A stretch of 64,000 nt of DNA, from positions 5,382,501 to 5,446,500 of the forward strand of contig NZ_CP135921.1 of the NCBI RefSeq assembly GCF_032397745.1, in the 5' to 3' direction. The stretch comes from Bradyrhizobium prioriisuperbiae. GTDB lineage: Bacteria > Pseudomonadota > Alphaproteobacteria > Rhizobiales > Xanthobacteraceae. Below the pieces are notes generated by a model. That model was not told where the DNA came from, did not search any database, and worked only from the letters and a program-made list of their open reading frames with translations. Of the stretch, positions 26,782 through 35,152 are shown in pieces (positions within the stretch are counted from its first letter, which is position 1; each line of letters begins with the position of its first letter). The translations under genes and the position numbers were made by a program.

Positions 26782-28011
26782 ATGGCTATTACTCTCACCG
26801 CTTCCGTTCGCCAGAACCTGCTCTCGCTGCAGGACACCGCGAGCCTGCTCTCGACCACGCAGGGCCGTCTTGCCACTGGCAAGAAGGTCAACAGCGCGCT
26901 CGACAATCCGACCAACTTCTTCACTGCCGCCGGCCTCGACGCCCGCGCCAGCGACATCAACAACCTCCTGGACAGCATCGGCAACGGCGTGCAGGTTCTG
27001 CAGGCTGCCAACACTGGCATCACCTCGCTGCAGAAGCTGGTCGATACCGCGAAGTCGATCGCCAACCAGGCGCTGCAGCAGCCCGGCGGTTACAGCACCA
27101 AAGCTAGCCTCCTCACCGACGCTCCGGCGACCGGCGTGGCGGGCACCGCGACCGACCTGACCGCTGGCGGCACGAACGCGCTCCAGGGCAAAACGCTCGT
27201 CTTCAAGACTTCGGCGACTGCTACGACCACGCTGACCCTCAGCAATGTGGCCGGTGCCGGCAACGTCAACTCGATCGATGCGATCAACACCGCTCTTTCG
27301 ACGGCCGGCGTTCAACTGACCGCAAGCGTCGGTGCTACCGGTGCGATCACCTTCACATCCACCAACGATGCTGCTTCGCAGACGATCACCAAGACCGGCA
27401 CCTACGCTGCGCCGGGCGCCGGCTCGTCGTCTTCGGTCGACATCTCCGGTACGGTTGGCACCACTGCGGCGGTTACTGCTGCTGTTGCGGACGTCAACTC
27501 GCAGAACACCCGTGCGGGTCTGGTCGCTCAGTACAACCAGATCATCCAGCAGATCACCACGACGGCGCAGGACGCGTCCTTCAACGGCATCAACCTGCTG
27601 AATGGTGACTCGCTGAAGCTGGTGTTCAACGAAACCGGCAAGTCGACCTCGACGATCGCGGGCGTGACCTTCGATCCGAACGGCCTCGGCCTGGCTGCGG
27701 CCACGGTTGGAACCGACTTTATCGATAACGTCGCCACCAACAAGACGCTGACCGCGCTCAACACCGCCAGCGTCACGCTGCGCTCGCAGGCTTCGGCCTT
27801 CGGTGCCAACCTGTCGATCGTGCAGGTTCGTCAGGACTTCAACAAGAACCTGATCAACGTGCTGCAGACCGGCTCGTCCAACCTGACGCTGGCTGACGCC
27901 AACGAGGAAGCGGCCAACAGCCAGGCGCTGTCGACCCGCCAGTCGATCGCCGTCTCCGCGCTGGCGCTGGCCAACCAGTCGAACCAGAGCGTTCTCCAGC
28001 TCCTGCGCTGA
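26782..28011 (+). CDS. Flagellin 1
   Basis: 409 residues from the ATG at 26782, preceded by AAAGG; the frame opens 30 bases earlier but without a ribosome site. The N-terminal D0/D1 helices (LTASVRQNLLSLQDTASLLSTTQGRLATGKKVNSALDNP) and the C-terminal D1/D0 helices (SALALANQSNQSVLQLLR) are nearly identical to flagellin 2. The centre (about 110-260) is diverged and Thr/Ala/Gly-rich. It forms the filament. FlbT and FlaF encoded downstream are expected to control its translation. A strong terminator follows. Confidence 0.95.
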   Translation: MAITLTASVRQNLLSLQDTASLLSTTQGRLATGKKVNSALDNPTNFFTAAGLDARASDINNLLDSIGNGVQVLQAANTGITSLQKLVDTAKSIANQALQQPGGYSTKASLLTDAPATGVAGTATDLTAGGTNALQGKTLVFKTSATATTTLTLSNVAGAGNVNSIDAINTALSTAGVQLTASVGATGAITFTSTNDAASQTITKTGTYAAPGAGSSSSVDISGTVGTTAAVTAAVADVNSQNTRAGLVAQYNQIIQQITTTAQDASFNGINLLNGDSLKLVFNETGKSTSTIAGVTFDPNGLGLAAATVGTDFIDNVATNKTLTALNTASVTLRSQASAFGANLSIVQVRQDFNKNLINVLQTGSSNLTLADANEEAANSQALSTRQSIAVSALALANQSNQSVLQLLR

Positions 28012-28038
28012 TTTCAGCGACAGGTTCGATCCATCACG

Positions 28039-28068
28039 ACGGCGGGGCTTCGGCCTCGCCGTTTTTTT
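28039..28068 (+). terminator. Intrinsic terminator of flagellin 1
   Basis: Stem ACGGCG-GGC with loop TTCG and complementary GCC-CGCCGT, followed by seven T's. A textbook rho-independent terminator 28 bp after the stop. Confidence 0.92.
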
Positions 28069-28201
28069 GTGTCTGCGGTTCAGGTTAGCGCCCGATGTTC
28101 TGAAGTTGAATCAGCGTAAACCGGCCCGACGCTCAGCGTTTGAGCGGATACGCAGCAGAGTTTGCCAAGCCTTTGTAAAGGCGGGAATGTTGGCATTTCC
28201 T

Positions 28202-28296
28202 CTCGTCATGGCCGGGCTTGTCCCGGCCATCCACGGCTTCCTTCGCTGAGCTGCCGTTAAGACGTGGGTGCCCGCGACGAGCGCGGGCATGACGAG
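28202..28296. repeat. REP-like inverted repeat pair
   Basis: ctcgtcatggccgggcttgtcccggccatccacg pairs internally, and its outer end ctcgtcatg is matched by catgacgag at the right, where a second hairpin (gcccgcgacgagcgcgggc) sits. It is related to 38843-38960 and lies in the 561-bp gap between the two flagellin genes, which holds no gene. Confidence 0.75.
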
Positions 28297-28461
28297 CGAA
28301 ATAACTAGCGTCTGATTTTTGTTAATCGCTGTTTTTGAATCAAACTCTCAGCGCGATAGAGCAGGGCCCTAGACTAACCCGCATTTCATCACACTTCCGC
28401 CGCCGGAAATCGGCGCGTCGCCCGTATAAAGTTTCGGTTTACCACGTTTGCTAAGCCCCCA

Positions 28462-28476
28462 TTAACCGCATTTTAA
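28462..28476 (+). promoter_or_regulatory. CtrA-type box upstream of flagellin 2
   Basis: A perfect TTAA-N7-TTAA, overlapped on its left by a second near-match (CTAA-N7-TTAAC at 28451). The sites are about 100 bp before the flagellin 2 start. Flagellin 1 has only a one-mismatch site (26634), hinting at different regulation of the two paralogues. Confidence 0.5.
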
Positions 28477-28572
28477 AAGCTTTTGTTCACCATGATGCCT
28501 GGGTGAAATCACGTAGCCCGTTGGCGCGGGAAAAAAGTCGCCGGCGATGCACACTTGAGGAAGGCGTAGAAT

Positions 28573-29826
28573 ATGTCCGATATCGTCCTGACGGCATCCG
28601 TTCGTCAAAACCTGCTCTCCCTGCAAAACACCGCCGATCTGCTCTCGACCACGCAGACCCGCCTTGCCACCGGCAAGAAGGTCAACAGCGCGCTCGACAA
28701 TCCGACCAACTTCTTCACCGCTGCCGGCCTCGACGCCCGCGCCAGTGACATCGGCAACCTGCTCGACAGCATCGGCAACGGCGTGCAGGTGCTGCAGGCC
28801 GCCGACAAGGGTATCACGGCGCTGCAGAAACTTGTCGACACCGCGAAGTCGATCGCCAACCAGGCACTGCAGCAACCCACCGGCTACAGCACCAAAGCCA
28901 GCATTCAGTTTACCGGCACAGGCGCTGCGTCCGGGGCAGGCCTGGGGGCGAAAGCGTCCGACCTCACCGACAGCAAGCTCAACACCGCTGTCTTTACCTT
29001 CACCAACTCCGCAGGCGTTGCTGCCACCATCACGATCGGTGGCGCGGCCACGCCGTTCGATCCGGTGGCAAAGACGGCGACAGTCAAGACTCTCGACCAG
29101 CTCAATACGGCGTTGGCGGTTGCCGGCGTTAACTTGTCGGCCTCGATCACCGGTACAGACAATCTGACTTTTACCTCCACCAACGACGGTGCAGGTCAGA
29201 CCATCAGCAATACCGTAGCCCCCACCGCCACACAGATCGATGCGATCGAAGTGACCGCAACGAATACGGCCGCTGCTCCCACGATCGTTCCGTCAGTTCC
29301 CGATGCAGTGTCGCAGACCGCGCGCGCCACCCTGGTCGCGCAGTACAACCAGATCATCCAGAACCTGACGACCACGGCGCAGGACGCGTCGTTCAACGGT
29401 GTCAATCTGCTGGATGGCAACTCGCTGAAGCTGATCTTCAACGAGACCGGTAAGTCGACCTTGACCATCGCGGGCGTGAACTTCGATCCGAACGGTCTTG
29501 GTCTGGCCCCGCTCACCGCAGGCACCGACTTCACCGACAACGTTCTGACCCAGAAGGTGCTGACGCAGCTCAATAACGCCAGCACCACGCTGCGGTCGCA
29601 GGCGTCGGCCTTCGGCGCCAACCTCTCGATCGTGCAGATCCGCCAGGACTTCGCGAAGAACATCATCAACGTGCTGCAGACCGGATCGTCCGCGCTGACG
29701 CTCGCGGATTCCAACGAGGAAGCAGCCAACAGCCAGGCGCTGTCGACGCGACAATCGATCGCGGTCTCCGCGCTCGCGCTCGCCAACCAGTCGCAGCAGA
29801 GCGTGCTGCAGCTGCTCCGCACCTGA
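28573..29826 (+). CDS. Flagellin 2
   Basis: A 417-residue paralogue of flagellin 1 with near-identical terminal helices (LTASVRQNLLSLQNTADLLSTTQTRLATGKKVNSALDNP at the start, SALALANQSQQSVLQLLRT at the end). Its central surface region is different and slightly longer. GGAAGG lies ahead of the ATG at 28573. It is transcribed from its own region with a CtrA-type site upstream and an intrinsic terminator downstream, so it is not co-transcribed with flagellin 1. It would contribute a second subunit to the filament. Confidence 0.95.
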   Translation: MSDIVLTASVRQNLLSLQNTADLLSTTQTRLATGKKVNSALDNPTNFFTAAGLDARASDIGNLLDSIGNGVQVLQAADKGITALQKLVDTAKSIANQALQQPTGYSTKASIQFTGTGAASGAGLGAKASDLTDSKLNTAVFTFTNSAGVAATITIGGAATPFDPVAKTATVKTLDQLNTALAVAGVNLSASITGTDNLTFTSTNDGAGQTISNTVAPTATQIDAIEVTATNTAAAPTIVPSVPDAVSQTARATLVAQYNQIIQNLTTTAQDASFNGVNLLDGNSLKLIFNETGKSTLTIAGVNFDPNGLGLAPLTAGTDFTDNVLTQKVLTQLNNASTTLRSQASAFGANLSIVQIRQDFAKNIINVLQTGSSALTLADSNEEAANSQALSTRQSIAVSALALANQSQQSVLQLLRT

Positions 29827-29853
29827 TCGCGGCGAAAATATCGGCTACGGACA

Positions 29854-29881
29854 ACGGCGGGGCAGGGCCCCGCCGTTTTTC
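29854..29881 (+). terminator. Intrinsic terminator of flagellin 2
   Basis: ACGGCGGGGC / GCCCCGCCGT perfect stem around a short AGG loop region, followed by TTTTTC, 27 bp after the stop codon. The next 175 bp up to flbT contain nothing I can assign. Confidence 0.92.
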
Positions 29882-30056
29882 ATTGTTATCGTTGGGAAGC
29901 TGTCCGACGCAATGCGAGACGTGCCCGATTCATGAAGCAAAAGCCTTCATTTTGATGCAGTTTTGCACTCGGATGGTCGCTTGTTGGTCATGATGATTCG
30001 TGGATTTTAGAGAGAGCTCGCGCTCCGCGGCGCGGCTGTTGGCAAGGGGTGAAGCA

Positions 30057-30434
30057 ATGGCGCTGAAGGTTGAACTGAAGCCGTTCGAGCGGATCATCAT
30101 CGGCGAGAGCGTGATCACCAATTCGGAGACGCGCACCACTTTCCTGATCGAGGGCGAAGCGCCGATCCTGCGGGAGAAGGACATTCTTACCGCGGAGAGC
30201 GCGAATACGCCGGTGAAGCGGCTCTATCTCTGTGCGCAGATGATGTACCTGGAGAAGGATATTCCCAAGTATCAGGAGCTTTACATGGGCTTCGTCGGGG
30301 ATTTGCTGGAGGCGGTGCCGAGCTTCCGGCCGGAGATCGAGGCTGCAAGTAAGTTAATTTTAAGCGGCTCGCTTTACAGTTCGCTAAAGGAAATCCGCAA
30401 ACTTATAAAACGGGAAGAGGAGTTGCTGAGGTGA
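30057..30434 (+). CDS. flbT: FlbT, post-transcriptional repressor of flagellin
   Basis: 125 residues from the ATG at 30057, with GGGGTGAAG ahead; a start at 30000 would add 19 unsupported residues. The family core (LKPFERIIIGESVITNSETRTTFLIEG and LYLCAQMMYLEKD) is intact. In Caulobacter and rhizobia FlbT binds the 5' leader of flagellin mRNA and blocks translation until the hook is complete. Its stop is 3 bp before flaF, forming a two-gene unit directly after the flagellins, as expected for this pathway. Confidence 0.95.
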   Translation: MALKVELKPFERIIIGESVITNSETRTTFLIEGEAPILREKDILTAESANTPVKRLYLCAQMMYLEKDIPKYQELYMGFVGDLLEAVPSFRPEIEAASKLILSGSLYSSLKEIRKLIKREEELLR

Positions 30435-30437
30435 CGA

Positions 30438-30806
30438 ATGTCTAATGCTGCCGCCCAGGCCTACGCGCGCGTTGCGACCACCACTGCCTCTCCCCGTGAT
30501 ATCGAAGCCCAGGCGCTGCTGAAGGCGGCGAACAAGTTGCAGGCGGTCGTCTCCAGCGAAGCGACCTACGAGCAGACCACCGAAGCGCTGATGTTCAACC
30601 GCAAGCTTTGGACCATCTTCCTCAGCGATGCGTTGCGTGACGAGAACAATCCGCAATCCATCGAAGTGCGGCAGAACATCGCCAACATCGGCATCTTCGT
30701 CCTGACCCAGACCATGGCGCTGCAGATCAGCCCGCAGGCCGAGCACATCAAGCCGCTGATCGAGATCAACCGCAACATCGCGGCCGGCCTCGGCGGTCGC
30801 GCCTGA
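30438..30806 (+). CDS. flaF: FlaF, flagellin synthesis regulator
   Basis: A 122-residue, all-helical protein with the FlaF family pattern AQAYARVATTTASPRDIEAQALLKAANKL and NRKLWTIFLSDALRDENNPQ. FlaF acts with FlbT and is required for flagellin synthesis or secretion in alphaproteobacteria, with opposite effect to FlbT. It starts 3 bp after the flbT stop, so the two are translationally coupled or close to it. Confidence 0.95.
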   Translation: MSNAAAQAYARVATTTASPRDIEAQALLKAANKLQAVVSSEATYEQTTEALMFNRKLWTIFLSDALRDENNPQSIEVRQNIANIGIFVLTQTMALQISPQAEHIKPLIEINRNIAAGLGGRA

Positions 30807-30837
30807 ACCTCATCGCGAACCAGGCTGGAATTGAATC

Positions 30838-31203
30838 ATGGCTGACATCTTCAGCGTTCTCGCGGCCGGCTACACCTCCACGCCACCCGCGATTCCGTCG
30901 CGCGCGCCCTATGTGCCCGTCGATGCCACGCTGTGGGAAGGCACCTGGAAAGGGACCTATTCCACCGGCGAGAAATTCTCCTTCACGGTGACCAACGTGG
31001 AGGGGTTTCGCGCCAAGGTGCGTTTTCAGAGCGGCAACGGTCCGATCAGATACCAGGACATCCTGATCAAGGACAATGCCTTCAAGATGGGCGATTCCAA
31101 GTTCCTGCTGACCAAGGAGGGCCACGGCACCATCAAGACCGTGGTCACCAATCCCGCCACCGGACAATCGACGTTGAACTCGGCGCCGGTCGATCGGACC
31201 TGA
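30838..31203 (+). CDS. Hypothetical small beta-rich protein
   Basis: A 121-residue protein with no recognised domain and no clear signal peptide. After a Pro-rich start (STPPAIPSRAPYVPVD) the pattern WEGTWKGTYSTGEKFSFTVTNVEGFRAKVRFQ suggests an eight-stranded barrel or lipocalin-like fold. It begins 31 bp after flaF and could be the third gene of that operon. A role in flagellar biogenesis is only positional inference. Confidence 0.65.
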   Translation: MADIFSVLAAGYTSTPPAIPSRAPYVPVDATLWEGTWKGTYSTGEKFSFTVTNVEGFRAKVRFQSGNGPIRYQDILIKDNAFKMGDSKFLLTKEGHGTIKTVVTNPATGQSTLNSAPVDRT

Positions 31204-31207
31204 TTGT

Positions 31208-32199
31208 TTATTCCCCGATCTCCAGCGTAAACGCCTTCCGCAACACCTCGGCGCCATCCCGCATCACGGTATACGTCGCCTTGTAGCTGCCGGTTGGCCA
31301 TGTCGGCTTGCTGCGGCGGCGGCCGGCGGTGACAAAGGCCTGGGCCTTGTCGTTGTCCAGCGGCGGCGCGCGATATTCTGCGAACGGGCTGCCGTCGGGA
31401 AATTGCACTGTCAGGATCTGCAGGTCTTTGGCCTGCAGGCCGATGGTGCGCACATAGGCCACCAGTGCTTCGGCTGACGCCGCGACGGGGCTTTCACCGC
31501 GCCACTCTCGATCAACTCCATGGTCACCGGCAGGCCGGCGAAACCGGCATTGAGGATCTCGCTGCCGCGATAGGCCAATGCGGCCGCTTGGGCGGGCGCC
31601 CACAGCGCGTGGCCGCCGTTGCAGGCCTCGCTTGCGGCATCGGCGGCAAACGGATCGACCATGGTGCCGTTGTGGCGCACGGTGAGATGGATGTGGGGAA
31701 ACTCCGTATCGCCGGAGAGGCCGACCAGCCCGAGCGGCTGTCCCGCCGTGACATCGTCACCGGCTTTGACCCGCAGGCTGCCTTTGGCCATGTGGCAGTA
31801 TTGCGTACTCCAGCCGTCGCGGTGTGCAATCACAGCGCCGTTGCCGCATTCCTTGCCGGCGACCGCGGCACGGCCGGTCTCGCGGACGGAGACATCATCG
31901 ATGCCGTCGCGCACCCGCAGCACGCGCCCGGGCGCGGCGGCCAGCACCTCGACGCCCTTTTTCTGGATCTCGAGATCGGGAATGCGGATGTCGGTGCCGT
32001 CGTGGCCGTTATAGCTGCGGCGGCCGCAGGCGAAATCGCGCACCTTCTCGGAGCTGTCATGGTCGACGTAGTTCTGGACGAAGCAGGTGACGCCGGGCTC
32101 GCATTTGATCGGCAAGGCGAGGGTGTAGGCATCGTCGGCAAGGGCAGCCGGCGTCGCGGCAAGCACAACGGCGGTTGTGAGGGCGGTTATCTTGATCAT
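31208..32199 (-). pseudogene. M23-family metallopeptidase broken by a frameshift
   Basis: The ATG at 32199 starts a signal peptide (MIKITALTTAVVLAATPAALA), then an M23 domain with zinc ligands H66/D70 (HDGTD) and HIH at 169-171. Near 31480-31505 the reading frame is lost. The conserved continuation (SPVAASAEALVAYVRTIGLQAKDLQ) is present in a second frame that runs to 31208, and both frames are otherwise intact. Either a recent one- or two-base indel (the GGGG/CGCG run at about 31490 is a candidate), a sequencing error, or programmed frameshifting. If intact it would cut peptidoglycan cross-links in the periplasm. The frame extends upstream to 32607, without conservation. Confidence 0.75.
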
Positions 32200-32590
32200 C
32201 GCGCAGCACTTCGGTTGCCGGTCGCGTTCAGCGGAACGCGACCTCTGACCCGGCGAAGTATTGCTTGAGTCGGATGCCGATAAAAGCGCCGCAAGCGCGG
32301 CGTTGCGCTGCCCGGTCGCACTTGGCCTGAAGCGGGTCGTTTTGTGGCTGCGCCGTCTTGTTTCGGCGGCGGCCAGCGGTGACGTAGACCAGAGCCTTGA
32401 CGGCTGCAACTTCTGCGCACAAGATAGAAGCCGACGATAATTACATCCAAGAATTGCATTTGATCTGATCCACCGAGGTCGCGACGGATTGCTGATGCAT
32501 GGCGTGGCGCGTTCATGCACAGAACCAATTGATGTCAGCGCGTTCCTCGCAAGCCGCTTGGCGGGCGATCTCGCGCAGGTCGAATTTTCG
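32200..32590. other. Gene-free stretch
   Basis: About 390 bp upstream of the peptidase start, with only a low-quality upstream extension of the peptidase frame and short minus-strand frames. One frame contains a possible echo of the peptidase 3' end (VTAGRRR), seen twice in this area, suggesting partial duplication and decay. Confidence 0.35.
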
Positions 32591-32674
32591 CAAGTCGTTG
32601 ATCTCAAGTCGTTGATCTCAAGCTATTGATCTCAAGCCATTGATCTCAAGTCGTTGATTCCAGCTCGTCGATCC
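32591..32674 (+). repeat. 14-bp tandem repeat, five to six units
   Basis: Unit caagtcgttgatct: two perfect copies (32591-32618), two with a CTA/CCA change, one ending gattc, and a decayed sixth to 32674. It ends about 90 bp before the dehydrogenase operon. Such arrays vary by slippage and could alter promoter spacing. Confidence 0.85.
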
Positions 32675-32765
32675 TCAGTGCAGGCACCAGCAGGTTTGGT
32701 GCGGGCGAAGACAAAACGGACAAAGACAAAAAACTAACTGGAGACACTCCAACCGGAGGCAGTCG

Positions 32766-34373
32766 ATGAAACGGGTCAGACTCTCCACGGTCTTGCTCGC
32801 CAAAACCTTGCTTGCCAAAACCTTGCTTGCAACGGCAGCGCTGACCGCAGCGCCACTGGCGATCGGTCCGACGTATGCGGCGGGATGTTTCGCGGCACCG
32901 TACTCCTGCATGCCGGGGACCGACGTCAATCCGGCCACTCCGCCGGATTATCAGAGCCAATACCTGGCGTACGCCGGCCTGGTCTGGCAGGACTTTCTAT
33001 CCCTGAACTTTCCCGCAGCCACCGATGGCTCGGGCCGGCCGATACCCCAGCCGAGCGCGATCAATGGCCTGAATTATGCGGGTGGTGAGTACATCCCCGT
33101 CTGGCAGACCTGGTCCGAGGCAACAGACCTGTTCCGACCCGGTGCGGCCGTGCCGCCAGCGTTCGGTGGCGGGCATATCCTGCCGAATGCCTGCGCACAG
33201 CTGAATGAAGGCGCTCTTCCGGTGTTGCGCCGCGTCGGCACTCAGATTGTCACCGACATCCCGGTGCTGTCGGAGTACATCCAGGCCAACCGCATGGGTC
33301 CCGTCGTGGACAAGCAGGGCGACTACGTGCGCTATGGCCTGAACTTCAATGGGCCGATGCACGATTATATCGTCCAGCACAAGTTGTACTCGGTCGAAGG
33401 CCAGCTGGTCCTGGACGCCGACAATCCGAACCGCGACAAGCTGACCGTGCACTTTCCGAAAGGCGCCTATCAGACCCAGACCGGTTCGATCTTCGTCAAG
33501 TCATCATGGAAGATCCTGACCGAGGCGGACAACCAGGGCGCGTTCTTTCGCACGTCAGCATATGTGTATGAGGAAGCGGGCGGGGCGTTTCATGACGAGC
33601 CGACCGTCAAGGAGCGATGCCGCCTGATGACGGTCGGCCTTGTCGGTTTTCATATCGTGCACTTCACGAACTCGGCGCCGGCGTGGGTCTGGGCCACGTT
33701 CGAGCACAAGGACAACGCGCCGTGGCTTGCGGACTTTTCGCAACCGCTGAGGCCGCAACCGTACACCTTCTTCGATCAGCAGACCTGCCCGCCCTCGGGC
33801 GGCTTGCCGAGCTGCGTGTTCGGGGTGCTGCCGAAGCAACCGTGGAATCCGGAGATTCCGGGCCAGGTCCCGACCCAGCTGGTCCGGTTCGCGGCGCCGG
33901 GCGAAGGCGCGATCCGCGCCAACAACGCCTACCGCACGCAGCTGCAGCAGGCCTACGGCACCACGGTGTGGAACAACTATTTCCTCACCGATGTCCAGTT
34001 TCCGACCAATACCCAGGCGACCGGTACGGCGGGCGTGAAGGAGATCAATCCGGCTTATCCCGATGCGTTGCCCTCGCCATCGTTCCTCGCCAACTCGACC
34101 ATGGAAACCTACATCCAGGGCTTCCATTTCGGACAATCCACGACCAACGGCAATCAGATTCCCGTCGACGACCAGATGGTGTCCAACGGTTCGCCGCCGG
34201 TCGATCCGTGGAACGTGCCGCCCGCGGTGTTCAACCGCTCGGGCGGATCGGAGCGGGTCTCGTCGAGCTGCGTGAGCTGTCATGCGGACGCGTCGATGAC
34301 GACGGGCTCGAGCGGCAATTTTGTGTTCTCGCTCAGTCGCGCGCAGAAGACGGCAACAGGCGCGAAGCAGTAA
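32766..34373 (+). CDS. Exported haem-binding-motif protein of dehydrogenase operon
   Basis: A 535-residue protein with a signal peptide that contains a small in-frame duplication (LLAKT LLAKT LLA). A single c-type haem motif, CVSCH (502-506), lies only 29 residues from the C-terminus. The rest is a large domain with recurring aromatic motifs (VWQDFLSLNFP, WQTWSEATDLF, VWATFEHKDNAPW) that I associate with exported proteins loosely annotated as cytochrome family. No distal Met ligand is obvious. It probably passes electrons from the downstream FAD dehydrogenase to the respiratory chain (inference). First gene of a three-gene operon. Confidence 0.75.
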   Translation: MKRVRLSTVLLAKTLLAKTLLATAALTAAPLAIGPTYAAGCFAAPYSCMPGTDVNPATPPDYQSQYLAYAGLVWQDFLSLNFPAATDGSGRPIPQPSAINGLNYAGGEYIPVWQTWSEATDLFRPGAAVPPAFGGGHILPNACAQLNEGALPVLRRVGTQIVTDIPVLSEYIQANRMGPVVDKQGDYVRYGLNFNGPMHDYIVQHKLYSVEGQLVLDADNPNRDKLTVHFPKGAYQTQTGSIFVKSSWKILTEADNQGAFFRTSAYVYEEAGGAFHDEPTVKERCRLMTVGLVGFHIVHFTNSAPAWVWATFEHKDNAPWLADFSQPLRPQPYTFFDQQTCPPSGGLPSCVFGVLPKQPWNPEIPGQVPTQLVRFAAPGEGAIRANNAYRTQLQQAYGTTVWNNYFLTDVQFPTNTQATGTAGVKEINPAYPDALPSPSFLANSTMETYIQGFHFGQSTTNGNQIPVDDQMVSNGSPPVDPWNVPPAVFNRSGGSERVSSSCVSCHADASMTTGSSGNFVFSLSRAQKTATGAKQ

Positions 34374-34440
34374 GGGTGGCTTACAGCGACATATGGATCA
34401 CGCGTCGAACTGATCGGACCGCACCGGAAGGACAACTCCC

Positions 34441-35082
34441 ATGCCCATCGACAAGCTGCCCATTCCCCGTCGCAACATCCTCGCGGGCGCCGGCGCGCTC
34501 GGGGTGACGCTGCTCGCACCGAAGCTGCCGCTGTGGAGCCTCGCGGAGGCGGCGCCAGTGGCCAACGCTCCCATCAGTTTCAGGGCGTTGTCCTCGGCGC
34601 TGGTCGGTGTCCCGGAGACGTCGCTGGAGCCGCTGGTGCAACAGGATAATTATTCGACCGCGGATGTCTTCTATGGACTCGAAAACCTGGCGGGCGCCGC
34701 CGCGGTCCAGGCGATGCTGGCCGAGTGGAATTCCTATCCGCCGGGAATGCCGGCGCAGGTGAGAGCCGACCGGCTGCTGAGGGGGACCGGAACCGTACTG
34801 CGTCCCGATGCCGTGGGCACGTTCTCGCGCCTCACGATGCTGTCGTGGCTCTACGGCGTCTGGTACGGCGGCACCGAGGTTCAACGCAATCCCGCCGCGA
34901 CCAATTTCATCACCGATCCCGCCTATCGCCAGGACTTCATCATCTCCGGGCGGGCGTACAAGAACAGCTGGATCTGGCGCATCGCCCAGGCGCATCCGAT
35001 GGGCTTCAGCCAGTTCAACTTCGGCAGCTGGGCCAGCCCACCGCCGACCCTCACGAATTACGGCATCACGCCGGTCAGCTGA
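34441..35082 (+). CDS. Tat-exported small subunit of a sugar/alcohol-type dehydrogenase
   Basis: A 213-residue protein. The N-terminus IPRRNILAGAGALGVTLLAP carries a twin-arginine signal. The mature part (residues ~45-213) matches the small subunit family accompanying FAD-dependent sorbitol, fructose and glucose dehydrogenases, with the conserved ending SGRAYKNSWIWRIAQAHPMG. It is needed for folding and Tat export of the partner catalytic subunit, which has no signal of its own. 67 bp after the haem-motif gene and 70 bp before the catalytic-subunit gene. Confidence 0.85.
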   Translation: MPIDKLPIPRRNILAGAGALGVTLLAPKLPLWSLAEAAPVANAPISFRALSSALVGVPETSLEPLVQQDNYSTADVFYGLENLAGAAAVQAMLAEWNSYPPGMPAQVRADRLLRGTGTVLRPDAVGTFSRLTMLSWLYGVWYGGTEVQRNPAATNFITDPAYRQDFIISGRAYKNSWIWRIAQAHPMGFSQFNFGSWASPPPTLTNYGITPVS

Positions 35083-35152
35083 CGCGTCCTCGCGCGTTCA
35101 GTCCCACGCCTTCGAGCAGCATCGTCGTTTCGGATCCCGACAGGAGGCCCAG

